Shown here: piece by piece, positions 16,053 to 24,128 of the stretch
Numbering within the stretch: position 1 is the stretch's first letter
How the letters are laid out: each line of letters begins with the position of its first letter
Assembly (NCBI RefSeq): GCF_016757755.1
Contig: NZ_CP068437.1
Coordinates: 3,410,001 to 3,474,000 of the forward strand
Source of the DNA: Shewanella sp. KX20019
GTDB taxonomy: Bacteria; Pseudomonadota; Gammaproteobacteria; Enterobacterales; Shewanellaceae
Length of the DNA stretch: 64,000 bases
Direction of reading: 5' to 3'
Program-made: the position numbers and the translations under genes
Notes under the pieces: model-generated
The model's database searches: none
The model's input: only the letters and a program-made list of their open reading frames with translations
What the model was told of the DNA's origin: nothing

Positions 16053-18347
16053 CTATTCGGTAATCACTTTAATACCGGGAATAATCGATTGTGTTCTTCT
16101 GCCTTTTTTCTTAAGCCACACATAAAATACAGCAAGTGCGCTAATGAAGAAGCCAATCCACAGACTCGATTGCATCGGATGCTTTGCAAACGTTGCGCCC
16201 TGATAAAACACAGTCGCTGTACCGTAAGCTAGACCGAAGGTCCAAAGCCCGGCAAATGCTGCCCAGCGTCCACCAAACTCGTGAACTAATGCGCCCATCG
16301 CTGCGACACAAGGTGTATACAGCAGAATGAATAGCAAGTAGGCAAATGCTGCCGTAATACCGGAGAACCCAGCCTGCAGAGCACTAAAGGTAGAGGTGTC
16401 GACCTCTAACTCTTCAGATGCTGCTTCTACAGTCGATACATCACCGACTGAAATAGACAGCGGATCCTCAAGTGCAATACCAAATAAGTTCTCAGGGATC
16501 GTCGCGAAAGCTTCGCTGAATGTTTCAGATAGAGGCGCAAGCTCTTCATCACCCGCACTACCATCTGAATAGAGGCTGTTTAACGTTCCTACAACAGCTT
16601 CCTTAGCAAAAATACCCGTGATAATACCCACAGTTGCAGGCCAGTTATCCTGTTCTACACCCATTGGACCAAAGAACGGTGTCACCTTTTGGCTTGCCAC
16701 ACTCAGTATTGATTCAGAGCTATCTTCGTGGCCGAAGGTGCCATCTGTACCAATTGAATTGGCAAAGTTAAGCAAGGTTACCACGATGACAATCGTCTTA
16801 CCTGCCCCCATGATAAAGCTCTTAGTACGCTTACCGGTTCGAGTCATTACTGTTTTAAACTTAGGTTTTTCATAACTCGGCAACTCCATCACAACCGCAC
16901 TGCTGGTGCCAGGTAATAAGGTCGAGCGTAGCAGTAAACCAGTACCAATGGCCGCAAAAACACCAATCAGATAAAGCAAGAATACTAAGTTCTGCCCAGA
17001 TTCAGGGAAGAACGCTGCTGCAAACAATGCATATACAGGAAGACGTGCACCACAAGACATAAACGGCGCCATCATGCCCGTTACGATGCGTTCGCGTTCG
17101 CTACCCAGTGTGCGCGTTGCCATAATTGCCGGTACTGAACAACCAAAACCAACAATCATAGGTACGAAAGCACGACCAGGTAATCCAATACGACGCATTA
17201 AGCCATCAACCACAAAGGCGGCGCGAGCCATATAGCCCGAGCCCTCTAGCACTGAAAGCGCCAAGAAAAGAGCTGCGATAACCGGAATGAATGTCGCTAC
17301 TGTTTGAATACCCGAGCCAACACCACCAGCAACAATAGTCACCAGCCACGTTGGTGAGCCCAAGCTGCTCATCAGTGCACCGAAGTGGTCAACAAAAATG
17401 GCTCCTGCGGTAATATCGAAAAAGTCGATAAACGAGCTACCCACGTTGATACTAAACATAAACATTAAATACATCACAAACAGGAATACTGGGATCCCTG
17501 CGATTGGATGCAGAACAACTTTATCCAACTTATCGGTTAATGTTTCTGCGTTATCGCTTTTTACTGAACCACTAAAGACCTGTTCAACAAAATTAAAACG
17601 GGTTGTCGCTACCATTATCTCAATATCTTTACCTTGATTAGATAAAGCTTGAGAGTATTGTTCTACTTCATTGCTCATCTGGCTGTTTTTGCACTTACCA
17701 CAGCCTAAACCGTTCGCGAGCATCGCCAACGCGCGACCTCGGCTCAACTGTTCATCTTGTGCAAGTAAATTAGTAACCCCAGATTCAATCTCTTTATCGT
17801 AATCTAGTATCAAAGGTGCTTCAGATACATCGCCATCGAGCAAAGCAACAAACTGCTGCTTCACTTTATCAATATCTTGTTCATCACGAGAGCAAACTGC
17901 AACAACAGGGCAGCCTAACTCTTTACTCATCTGTGCAACATCTATATGAATACCGCGACTCACTGCAGCATCAATTTTGTTTAACACCACAACTAATGGG
18001 ATGCCTAGTTCTCGCAGTTGGACGGTAAGGTATAGATGACGTTCAATATTGGTCGCATCAACCAAGTTAATAATGCCGTCTATCGCTTGGTCTGCTAAAT
18101 ATTGCTGTGCGATTTGCTCATCTAGCGAACAGTCACAACTGTTGCCCGCGGGCAGCAGATCATAAATACCAGGGAGATCGGTTAGAAATACATCGGTACC
18201 TTGTAGTGCAAATTGACCTGTTTTCTTCTCAACCGTAACACCAGACCAATTACCGACTTGCTGGTTAGAGCCAGTAAGAGCATTAAAAAGTGTCGACTTA
18301 CCCGCATTCGGGTTTCCGACAGTGACGCAGTTAAATTGCTTATCCAT
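16053..18347 (-). CDS. feoB: Ferrous iron transporter FeoB
   Basis: A 764-residue protein from MDKQFNCVTVG. The N-terminal G domain has G1 GNPNAGKST (residues 11-19), G3 DLPG and G4 NKID. The membrane domain has two Gate-type repeats with the conserved Cys in GFGCSVPA and FMSCGARLP, and 8-10 hydrophobic segments. FeoB imports Fe2+ across the inner membrane and is most useful under low oxygen. A TTG six codons upstream is possible, but the ATG at 18347 is preferred: it overlaps the feoA stop in ATGGATAA and GAGG precedes it. Placement beside the mtr genes is the known Shewanella order. Confidence 0.97.
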   Translation of the reverse strand: MDKQFNCVTVGNPNAGKSTLFNALTGSNQQVGNWSGVTVEKKTGQFALQGTDVFLTDLPGIYDLLPAGNSCDCSLDEQIAQQYLADQAIDGIINLVDATNIERHLYLTVQLRELGIPLVVVLNKIDAAVSRGIHIDVAQMSKELGCPVVAVCSRDEQDIDKVKQQFVALLDGDVSEAPLILDYDKEIESGVTNLLAQDEQLSRGRALAMLANGLGCGKCKNSQMSNEVEQYSQALSNQGKDIEIMVATTRFNFVEQVFSGSVKSDNAETLTDKLDKVVLHPIAGIPVFLFVMYLMFMFSINVGSSFIDFFDITAGAIFVDHFGALMSSLGSPTWLVTIVAGGVGSGIQTVATFIPVIAALFLALSVLEGSGYMARAAFVVDGLMRRIGLPGRAFVPMIVGFGCSVPAIMATRTLGSERERIVTGMMAPFMSCGARLPVYALFAAAFFPESGQNLVFLLYLIGVFAAIGTGLLLRSTLLPGTSSAVVMELPSYEKPKFKTVMTRTGKRTKSFIMGAGKTIVIVVTLLNFANSIGTDGTFGHEDSSESILSVASQKVTPFFGPMGVEQDNWPATVGIITGIFAKEAVVGTLNSLYSDGSAGDEELAPLSETFSEAFATIPENLFGIALEDPLSISVGDVSTVEAASEELEVDTSTFSALQAGFSGITAAFAYLLFILLYTPCVAAMGALVHEFGGRWAAFAGLWTFGLAYGTATVFYQGATFAKHPMQSSLWIGFFISALAVFYVWLKKKGRRTQSIIPGIKVITE

Positions 18348-18579
18348 TCGCTTTTTCGACCTCAATAATATCTGCTAAATCGCGACGCATGCATAATTTA
18401 CTGCCTCGGATATCTAATTCTACGCCAGAGCCCATAGGTGCCCTGCGGATCAAAGAAAATCGAGTATTTGGGGTGATCCCCATCGAAAGGAGTTTACGTT
18501 TTACAACGGCTGGTAGATCTATTTGCCCTACCTGAGAAATTCTGGCGAAATCGCCCGGACTTAATTCACTTAACTTCAT
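18340..18579 (-). CDS. feoA: Ferrous iron transport accessory protein FeoA
   Basis: A 79-residue SH3-like protein starting MKLSELSPGDFARI, ending DLADIIEVEKANG. FeoA is needed for full FeoB activity. A GTG four codons earlier is open. The ATG at 18579 is favoured because AGGTGG lies 8 nt upstream. Its last codons overlap the start of feoB by 8 nt, showing translational coupling. Confidence 0.95.
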   Translation of the reverse strand: MKLSELSPGDFARISQVGQIDLPAVVKRKLLSMGITPNTRFSLIRRAPMGSGVELDIRGSKLCMRRDLADIIEVEKANG

Positions 18580-18687
18580 TGTGTATTCCACCTAATGACA
18601 GGTCTCGACTCTCTTTGAATTGCTATCGATTTTAAATGACCATGGGATTAAATAACTTTACCTAGATCAACATTTCAGACTGTAAAC

Positions 18688-18706
18688 GATAATAATTTTC
18701 AATTGT
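18688..18706. promoter_or_regulatory. Possible Fur box upstream of feoA
   Basis: GATAATAATTTTCAATTGT matches the 19-bp Fur consensus at about 12 of 19 positions and lies about 110 nt before feoA, divergent from mtrD. Iron control of feo genes by Fur is usual. The match itself is only moderate. Confidence 0.4.
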
Positions 18707-18837
18707 GTTCTGTATTATGTGACAAAACTCTCAACTAATATACGACTCTTAAAAGATAAATCATCTGTATGTAAGTCACGCCGAATAGTAATGGTTACTA
18801 TTTACACTTCTATCAAGCCATTAGCCACCAAACCCCA

Positions 18838-18855
18838 GTGTGATATAGATCACAC
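18838..18855. promoter_or_regulatory. Near-consensus CRP site upstream of mtrD
   Basis: GTGTGATATAGATCACAC contains TGTGA-N6-TCACA, the full CRP consensus, with 9-bp mirrored arms apart from the centre. It lies about 165 nt before mtrD in the feoA-mtrD divergent region. CRP is known to control anaerobic respiration genes in Shewanella, so it probably activates mtrDEF. An effect on feoAB is also possible. The surrounding intergenic region (18592-19020) shows no gene. Confidence 0.8.
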
Positions 18856-19020
18856 TTTCAGTGTTAACCTTTAAATAACAGCACTCCTAATACTATATCG
18901 CCCTACATATGTTATGGGTTTGTCACAGTTTTGCTCTATTATTTTAAATTAGTAATTTACACTTTTACTAATTTAACAATCCAAAAATAACGCATTATAA
19001 GCGAATGGAATGGGAATGAC

Positions 19021-19986
19021 ATGATGAACAAGAACAGTGGATGGTTCTCAAGTAAGCTAGTGAACCTACTTTTGCTCACGGCTATGGCATTTAGTCTTAA
19101 TGTCATCTCCGCCCCATGGGATGACCAACCACCAGAAGAAGTAGAAGCGTTACTCGACAAAAAATTTGCCGAAGGAAAGTACTCATCTAAAGGTGCCGAC
19201 ACCTGCCTAATGTGCCATAGAAAAAGCCCCAAAGTAATGGCGCTATTCGATGGCGTTCACGGTAATGCCAATGTCAAAGGCTCCCCTATGGCCGATCTTC
19301 AGTGCGAAGCTTGCCATGGCCCGTTAGGCAAGCATAATCGCGGTGGCAAAGAACCAATGATCACCTTCGGTTCCAACTCTCCAGTTCCAGCTGAAAAACA
19401 GAACAGTGTTTGTATGAGTTGCCATAACGATGATGAGCGTATGGCATGGCATGGTAACCACCACGACAATGCTGACGTCAGTTGTGCTAACTGCCATCAA
19501 GTTCATACCGGACACGACCCAATTGCAGACCGAGCAACAGAAGTTGCTGTTTGTACCAGTTGTCATACTCAACAGAAAGCTGATATGAACAAACGGTCTT
19601 CTCACCCACTTAAATGGCAGCAGATGGTCTGTAGCGATTGTCATAACCCACACGGCACACTCGCCGATGCCAGCCTCAAACAGATGAGCGTTAATGAGAA
19701 TTGCTATTCGTGTCATGCCGAAAAACGCGGACCCAAGTTATGGGAACACGCCCCGGTCACTGATAATTGCGCCACTTGTCATAATCCACACGGCAGTGTC
19801 AATGAAGCGATGCTTATCAGTAAGCCACCCATGTTATGCCAGCAATGCCACGCCTCTGTGGGTCATACTTCAAATGCTGTATTTGGTGGTAACCCCAATG
19901 CATTTAATGCAGGTCAGAGTTGTATGAACTGCCATTCACAAGTGCATGGTTCTAATCACCCATCTGGCAAGCTGCTGCAGCGCTAA
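19021..19986 (+). CDS. mtrD: Periplasmic decaheme c-type cytochrome MtrD (MtrA family)
   Basis: A 321-residue secreted protein with a signal peptide (hydrophobic LLLLTAMAFSLNVISA, cleavage after ISA). Ten CXXCH haem sites are seen: CLMCH, CEACH, CMSCH, CANCH, CTSCH, CSDCH, CYSCH, CATCH, CQQCH, CMNCH. It closely matches the MtrA protein encoded further on (shared SSHP.KW, ACHGP.GKHNRGG, HAEKRGPKLWEHAPVT). It should carry electrons through the MtrE barrel to MtrF at the cell surface. mtrE follows after 15 nt. ATGATG leaves a one-codon start uncertainty. Confidence 0.95.
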   Translation: MMNKNSGWFSSKLVNLLLLTAMAFSLNVISAPWDDQPPEEVEALLDKKFAEGKYSSKGADTCLMCHRKSPKVMALFDGVHGNANVKGSPMADLQCEACHGPLGKHNRGGKEPMITFGSNSPVPAEKQNSVCMSCHNDDERMAWHGNHHDNADVSCANCHQVHTGHDPIADRATEVAVCTSCHTQQKADMNKRSSHPLKWQQMVCSDCHNPHGTLADASLKQMSVNENCYSCHAEKRGPKLWEHAPVTDNCATCHNPHGSVNEAMLISKPPMLCQQCHASVGHTSNAVFGGNPNAFNAGQSCMNCHSQVHGSNHPSGKLLQR

Positions 19987-20001
19987 CAAGGAGTGGCAAC
20001 C

Positions 20002-22122
20002 ATGAAAAGTTTACAGTTCAAGATTAACAAGCCGATGCAACTTTCTCTTATCGCATTAGCGATTAGCGTCTCTATCACTCCGGCGATGGCGGATGGGTAC
20101 GGCGTACAAAACGCAAATCGTGATAATGCAAAAACCGACAAATGGCAATGCAAACGTTGCGTTACATCGTCAGGATTTAGTGGCGGTATTGGCGTCGGCG
20201 CTGGTTATAATGATGCAAGCGACATTCATTTTGGCAATACGATTGGGACTGACACCGACGGTACTGTAGGCCATGTAGAGGCTGACCTAAATTATCAATC
20301 AGAAACAGGATATCAAACCCATATAGAGGCTGACAAACTGGGTTATGACGTGGGTAGCGCAAAAATTGAAACCGGCCGTCCCGGACAGTACAAAATAGCC
20401 CTTGGCTATCGGGGACTTGCAAATTACCAGACCAATGCAGCGTTAAGCCCCTATCGCAATAGTGGCGATCAATTGATTCTGTCCGACAGTTGGCAAGCTG
20501 GGGCTACCACGGGTCAGATGCCCACTTTAAGTGATGACGTCACCGAAACAGAACTAAAAACTCAGCGCGATAGGTTTCTATTAGAAGCCGACTATAAAGG
20601 TGGTTTTTATAAGGCCGATATCACTTATCAGCATGAAGAGCGTCAAGGCAAGCGTACCTTCTCTGGTAACTTATTAACCAATAGTGCCATGTTGGCCCAG
20701 CCTATTGATGACACGACCGATGAGTTGGCTGCAAAAATCTACTTTAATGGCAAAGGCTGGCTTGTTGGCATTGACTCATCCTTTAGCCAATATAAAAATG
20801 ACCATCAAGCTGTCAGCTGGAACTCAGCATTCACCCCCACTTTTGGTGCTGCCTATAACGGACAGAGTGCTGCTTCCCCTGACAACAAAGCCTATAGGGT
20901 TGGCGCAAATGCACAATTGAGCGGCAATGGTCATCAAGTATTAATGAACCTAAGCGTTGCCAGCTTTATTCAAGACCAAGCTTTTCTACCTGCAACAATC
21001 AATGGCCCCTCACCTACACTGCCCGCCAGTAATCTCGATGGACAAGTTGATACTACCGACATGAAGTTAAAGTACTCAGGGCGACTTGCGCGTGGGCTGA
21101 GTATTCGCGCGCGTTACGACTATTCTGATAGAGACAATAAAACCGCGTTAAACGCTTATCCACAAGTGATCACAGATAGCTATTATGCTGGCACCGCCAT
21201 CAATGCTGAATACGACCGAACCAAGCAGTTAGTCGATATTGGAGCCAAATATCGATTTAGTCGCAGTGTCTATATTGACGGTGGGTATCGCTACGATCAT
21301 AACGACTACAGTGACTTAGATAGAGATTCACTACAGCAAAATAGCCTCTATGCAAAACTCAATTATACTATTTCACCTGCATGGTCAGCTTGGATAAAGG
21401 CGACAGCAAGTGATAGAACTGGTAGCGCCTATAATGCCGTTACCACCACATCAAGCCCCAGTAATCCTTACTTAAGAAAGTCCTACCTTGCCGATAGAGA
21501 GCGGCAAGAATATAAGCTAAATGTGGCTTACAGCGGCTCAACAGCTTTTTCTGCCAATGCTAACGTTCATGCCAGCTTTGATGACTATGATGATACCCAA
21601 GTCGGATTGACCAGCGTTGATATTCAAGGTTATGACATCTCAGCCAATTATATGTTCAATGAAAACCTCAACGTTAATGCCTACCTCAACCAGGATTGGC
21701 GTGATAGCGAGCAAGCGGGTAGCACTAACTTTGGCTTACCCAATTGGTACGCAAACACCGATGAACAATCAACACTGGTAGGCGCAGGATTAGATTATCA
21801 GAATCTATTCGATAGCAAACTTAATCTGGGCTTAGATTACACCTACTCTGATGGCCAAAGTGATACCGACGTTATTCAAGGGCTCACCTCGCCCTATGGC
21901 AATTACTTTGCCGAAAAACATAACGTTAATGCCTTTGCTAAGTATCAATTAGCAGAAAAAATGGCATTACGCTTTGATTGGATCTTTGAAAACTACAAAG
22001 ATTCCGACTGGCTTAACCAAGGATTAGCCGTTGACTCCATTCCTAACGTGCTGACTTTTGGCGATCTAAGCCACGATTATAACGCCCACTATTTTGGCCT
22101 GACATTTAGCTATCAAATGTAG
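20002..22122 (+). CDS. mtrE: Outer membrane beta-barrel MtrE (MtrB/PioB family)
   Basis: A 706-residue outer membrane protein with a signal peptide ending near AMA, then the conserved DGYGVQNAN and a CKRC motif (Cys50, Cys53) found in MtrB-type proteins. The rest is alternating beta-strand sequence rich in Tyr and Asp and ends in the aromatic-containing TFSYQM. It should form the barrel that sheathes MtrD and docks MtrF. The ATG at 20002 is chosen because AAGGAG lies about 9 nt upstream; a GTG three codons earlier is open but is too close to that RBS. Confidence 0.94.
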   Translation: MKSLQFKINKPMQLSLIALAISVSITPAMADGYGVQNANRDNAKTDKWQCKRCVTSSGFSGGIGVGAGYNDASDIHFGNTIGTDTDGTVGHVEADLNYQSETGYQTHIEADKLGYDVGSAKIETGRPGQYKIALGYRGLANYQTNAALSPYRNSGDQLILSDSWQAGATTGQMPTLSDDVTETELKTQRDRFLLEADYKGGFYKADITYQHEERQGKRTFSGNLLTNSAMLAQPIDDTTDELAAKIYFNGKGWLVGIDSSFSQYKNDHQAVSWNSAFTPTFGAAYNGQSAASPDNKAYRVGANAQLSGNGHQVLMNLSVASFIQDQAFLPATINGPSPTLPASNLDGQVDTTDMKLKYSGRLARGLSIRARYDYSDRDNKTALNAYPQVITDSYYAGTAINAEYDRTKQLVDIGAKYRFSRSVYIDGGYRYDHNDYSDLDRDSLQQNSLYAKLNYTISPAWSAWIKATASDRTGSAYNAVTTTSSPSNPYLRKSYLADRERQEYKLNVAYSGSTAFSANANVHASFDDYDDTQVGLTSVDIQGYDISANYMFNENLNVNAYLNQDWRDSEQAGSTNFGLPNWYANTDEQSTLVGAGLDYQNLFDSKLNLGLDYTYSDGQSDTDVIQGLTSPYGNYFAEKHNVNAFAKYQLAEKMALRFDWIFENYKDSDWLNQGLAVDSIPNVLTFGDLSHDYNAHYFGLTFSYQM

Positions 22123-22156
22123 TTTTGTCATTAAAAATGATTTCAAGGAAAGAAAA

Positions 22157-24070
22157 ATGAAACTGATCACCCAATCAAGACTTCATAAAAGTATTCCTCT
22201 TGGTCTCATCGCCATATTAGCGGGTTGCGGCGGCGATGATGGCAGTCCTGGCAATCCCGGGGAGCCCGGCGGGCCACCAGCAACAGAAATAGTTGAGCTG
22301 AACATTGCAGTCAAAGACGTTGCATTCGACGCTGGAACTGCAACCATTAACTACCGCATTACGAATGAACAAGATGAGCCTGTTGTCGGCATTCCGTCAG
22401 CCACTTATATTGCCGCCCAGTTATTACCTATGGGCTATACCAATGCAGGCAATGCCAGCCAGTGGCAATATTTCACCTCAGAATCTTGCTCTGACGTATG
22501 TGATGGTGAACTTGTCGACCATAAAAATGGCCAATATAGCTACACCTTTAGTGGTGCTTTTGATGGCATGAATGATATTGAATTTATGCCGGGTGCAACC
22601 CAACGTGTCGTTATCAAAGTGGGCGGCGATGCTTTACCTGATGGTACGGCATTACCTATAACCAACCAGCATCATGACTGGCAAGATAAAGGTAGCGAGC
22701 CAGTTTATACCCGTAATCTCATCGAAATGGAGACCTGTAACAGCTGTCACAATGACTTGGCTTTTCATGGTAGCAAATACAACGAAGTTGAAACCTGCGT
22801 AACTTGCCACAATACCGATAAAGTCAGTAATCCAGACAATGTTTTTGCGCCAATGGTGCACAGCAAGCATTTAACGGGGTTTCCAGGCTCATTGGCTGAC
22901 TGTCAAACGTGCCACGCGGCAAATGAAGCATTAACCGAAAACATGAACTGGGCTCGCGTCCCCACAATGGAGGCTTGCGGCAGTTGCCATACCAATATTG
23001 ACTTCCCAGCAGGTCAAGGCCACCCAACTCAGCAGGACAATAGTAACTGTGTCGCCTGCCATAATTCAGAATGGACCATGAGTGCCCATAGCCAAGCCGA
23101 TACCGATGCCGTTCTTGGTCAGTTTAATGTAGAGATTGTCAGTGCAATGCTTAACGGCACAACGGTTGAATTGACGGTAAGACTTTCTAATCCTGCGACT
23201 AATGAGATTTATACAGAAAGTGCTAACGAACTTAACTTTGTTAATGACCTGCGGATTTATGCTAACTGGGGAGTCAGTGTCGATTATACCACTCGCAGTG
23301 CCCGTTCAATCAAACTACAAGAAACAGTGCCAATCTCAGGTAGTGATGGACTATTTACTTACCAAATCAGCGGACTAACAGTCCCTAGTGAGCTAGCAGC
23401 AGATAAAGGCACACTTGCGATTCAAGGCAAGCTGTGCAGCAATGACGACATGCTGGCAAGCTGTACTGACACCGATAACACCACCAATCTTAAATCCAGC
23501 CATCAGTTCTTTAATGCCTCAACACTTAGTGATACTGGACGCCGAGTCGTGGTCACTAACGAAACCTGTGGCAGCTGTCACGGCGACCAGCAGCTGAACT
23601 ACCATGGTTCACGTAACGACCTTGAAGGCCAGTGCCAAGTTTGTCACAACCGCAATATGCAAGCAGAGACAAGTGCAGACAATCCTGCAGCATCAACGGC
23701 AGATTATAAACACTTAGTCCATACGCTGCATGCGGGTTCACGTGAAAGCTATCCTGATATTACCTACCCAGGCAATATCGGTAATTGTGCTCAGTGCCAC
23801 ACTCAAGATGATGCTGGTGTACTTACTGCAGCGTTGCCACTTGATAGTGCTGTGCAGCCGTTAGCATTTGATGATGGCAGCTTTACCAGCCCAACATCCG
23901 CCATTTGTAGCGCTTGCCATACCAGTGACACATCTAAAGGTCATATGACCCAACAAGGTGGCGTTTTCAATGGCAGTGAAGCGGATGCAACATCAGGTAC
24001 TGAAAGCTGCGCAACTTGCCATGGCCAAGGCGCCTCAGTCGATGTATTAGCGGTTCACCCAATAAAATAA
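22157..24070 (+). CDS. mtrF: Outer membrane decaheme lipoprotein MtrF
   Basis: A 637-residue lipoprotein: signal sequence with lipobox LAGC, then GGDDGSPGNPG. Ten CXXCH sites (CNSCH, CVTCH, CQTCH, CGSCH, CVACH; then CGSCH, CQVCH, CAQCH, CSACH, CATCH) fall into two groups of five separated by a beta-rich domain. That is the MtrF four-domain plan. A CX8C pair (CSNDDMLASC) fits the disulphide known in MtrF and MtrC. The C-terminus VLAVHPIK matches MtrF as remembered. It is the terminal surface reductase of the MtrDEF complex, 34 nt after mtrE. Confidence 0.93.
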   Translation: MKLITQSRLHKSIPLGLIAILAGCGGDDGSPGNPGEPGGPPATEIVELNIAVKDVAFDAGTATINYRITNEQDEPVVGIPSATYIAAQLLPMGYTNAGNASQWQYFTSESCSDVCDGELVDHKNGQYSYTFSGAFDGMNDIEFMPGATQRVVIKVGGDALPDGTALPITNQHHDWQDKGSEPVYTRNLIEMETCNSCHNDLAFHGSKYNEVETCVTCHNTDKVSNPDNVFAPMVHSKHLTGFPGSLADCQTCHAANEALTENMNWARVPTMEACGSCHTNIDFPAGQGHPTQQDNSNCVACHNSEWTMSAHSQADTDAVLGQFNVEIVSAMLNGTTVELTVRLSNPATNEIYTESANELNFVNDLRIYANWGVSVDYTTRSARSIKLQETVPISGSDGLFTYQISGLTVPSELAADKGTLAIQGKLCSNDDMLASCTDTDNTTNLKSSHQFFNASTLSDTGRRVVVTNETCGSCHGDQQLNYHGSRNDLEGQCQVCHNRNMQAETSADNPAASTADYKHLVHTLHAGSRESYPDITYPGNIGNCAQCHTQDDAGVLTAALPLDSAVQPLAFDDGSFTSPTSAICSACHTSDTSKGHMTQQGGVFNGSEADATSGTESCATCHGQGASVDVLAVHPIK

Positions 24071-24077
24071 TAATCAT

Positions 24078-24106
24078 AAGCCTAACAACGTAAGTTGTTG
24101 GGCTTT
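24078..24106 (+). terminator. Hairpin after mtrF
   Basis: AAGCCTAACAAC-GTAA-GTTGTTGGGCTTT, followed by only a short T stretch. It could be a weak terminator or could protect the mtrDEF mRNA end. The next gene begins 23 nt later. Confidence 0.5.
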
Positions 24107-24128
24107 AATCGTTTAGTGATGAGAAATA

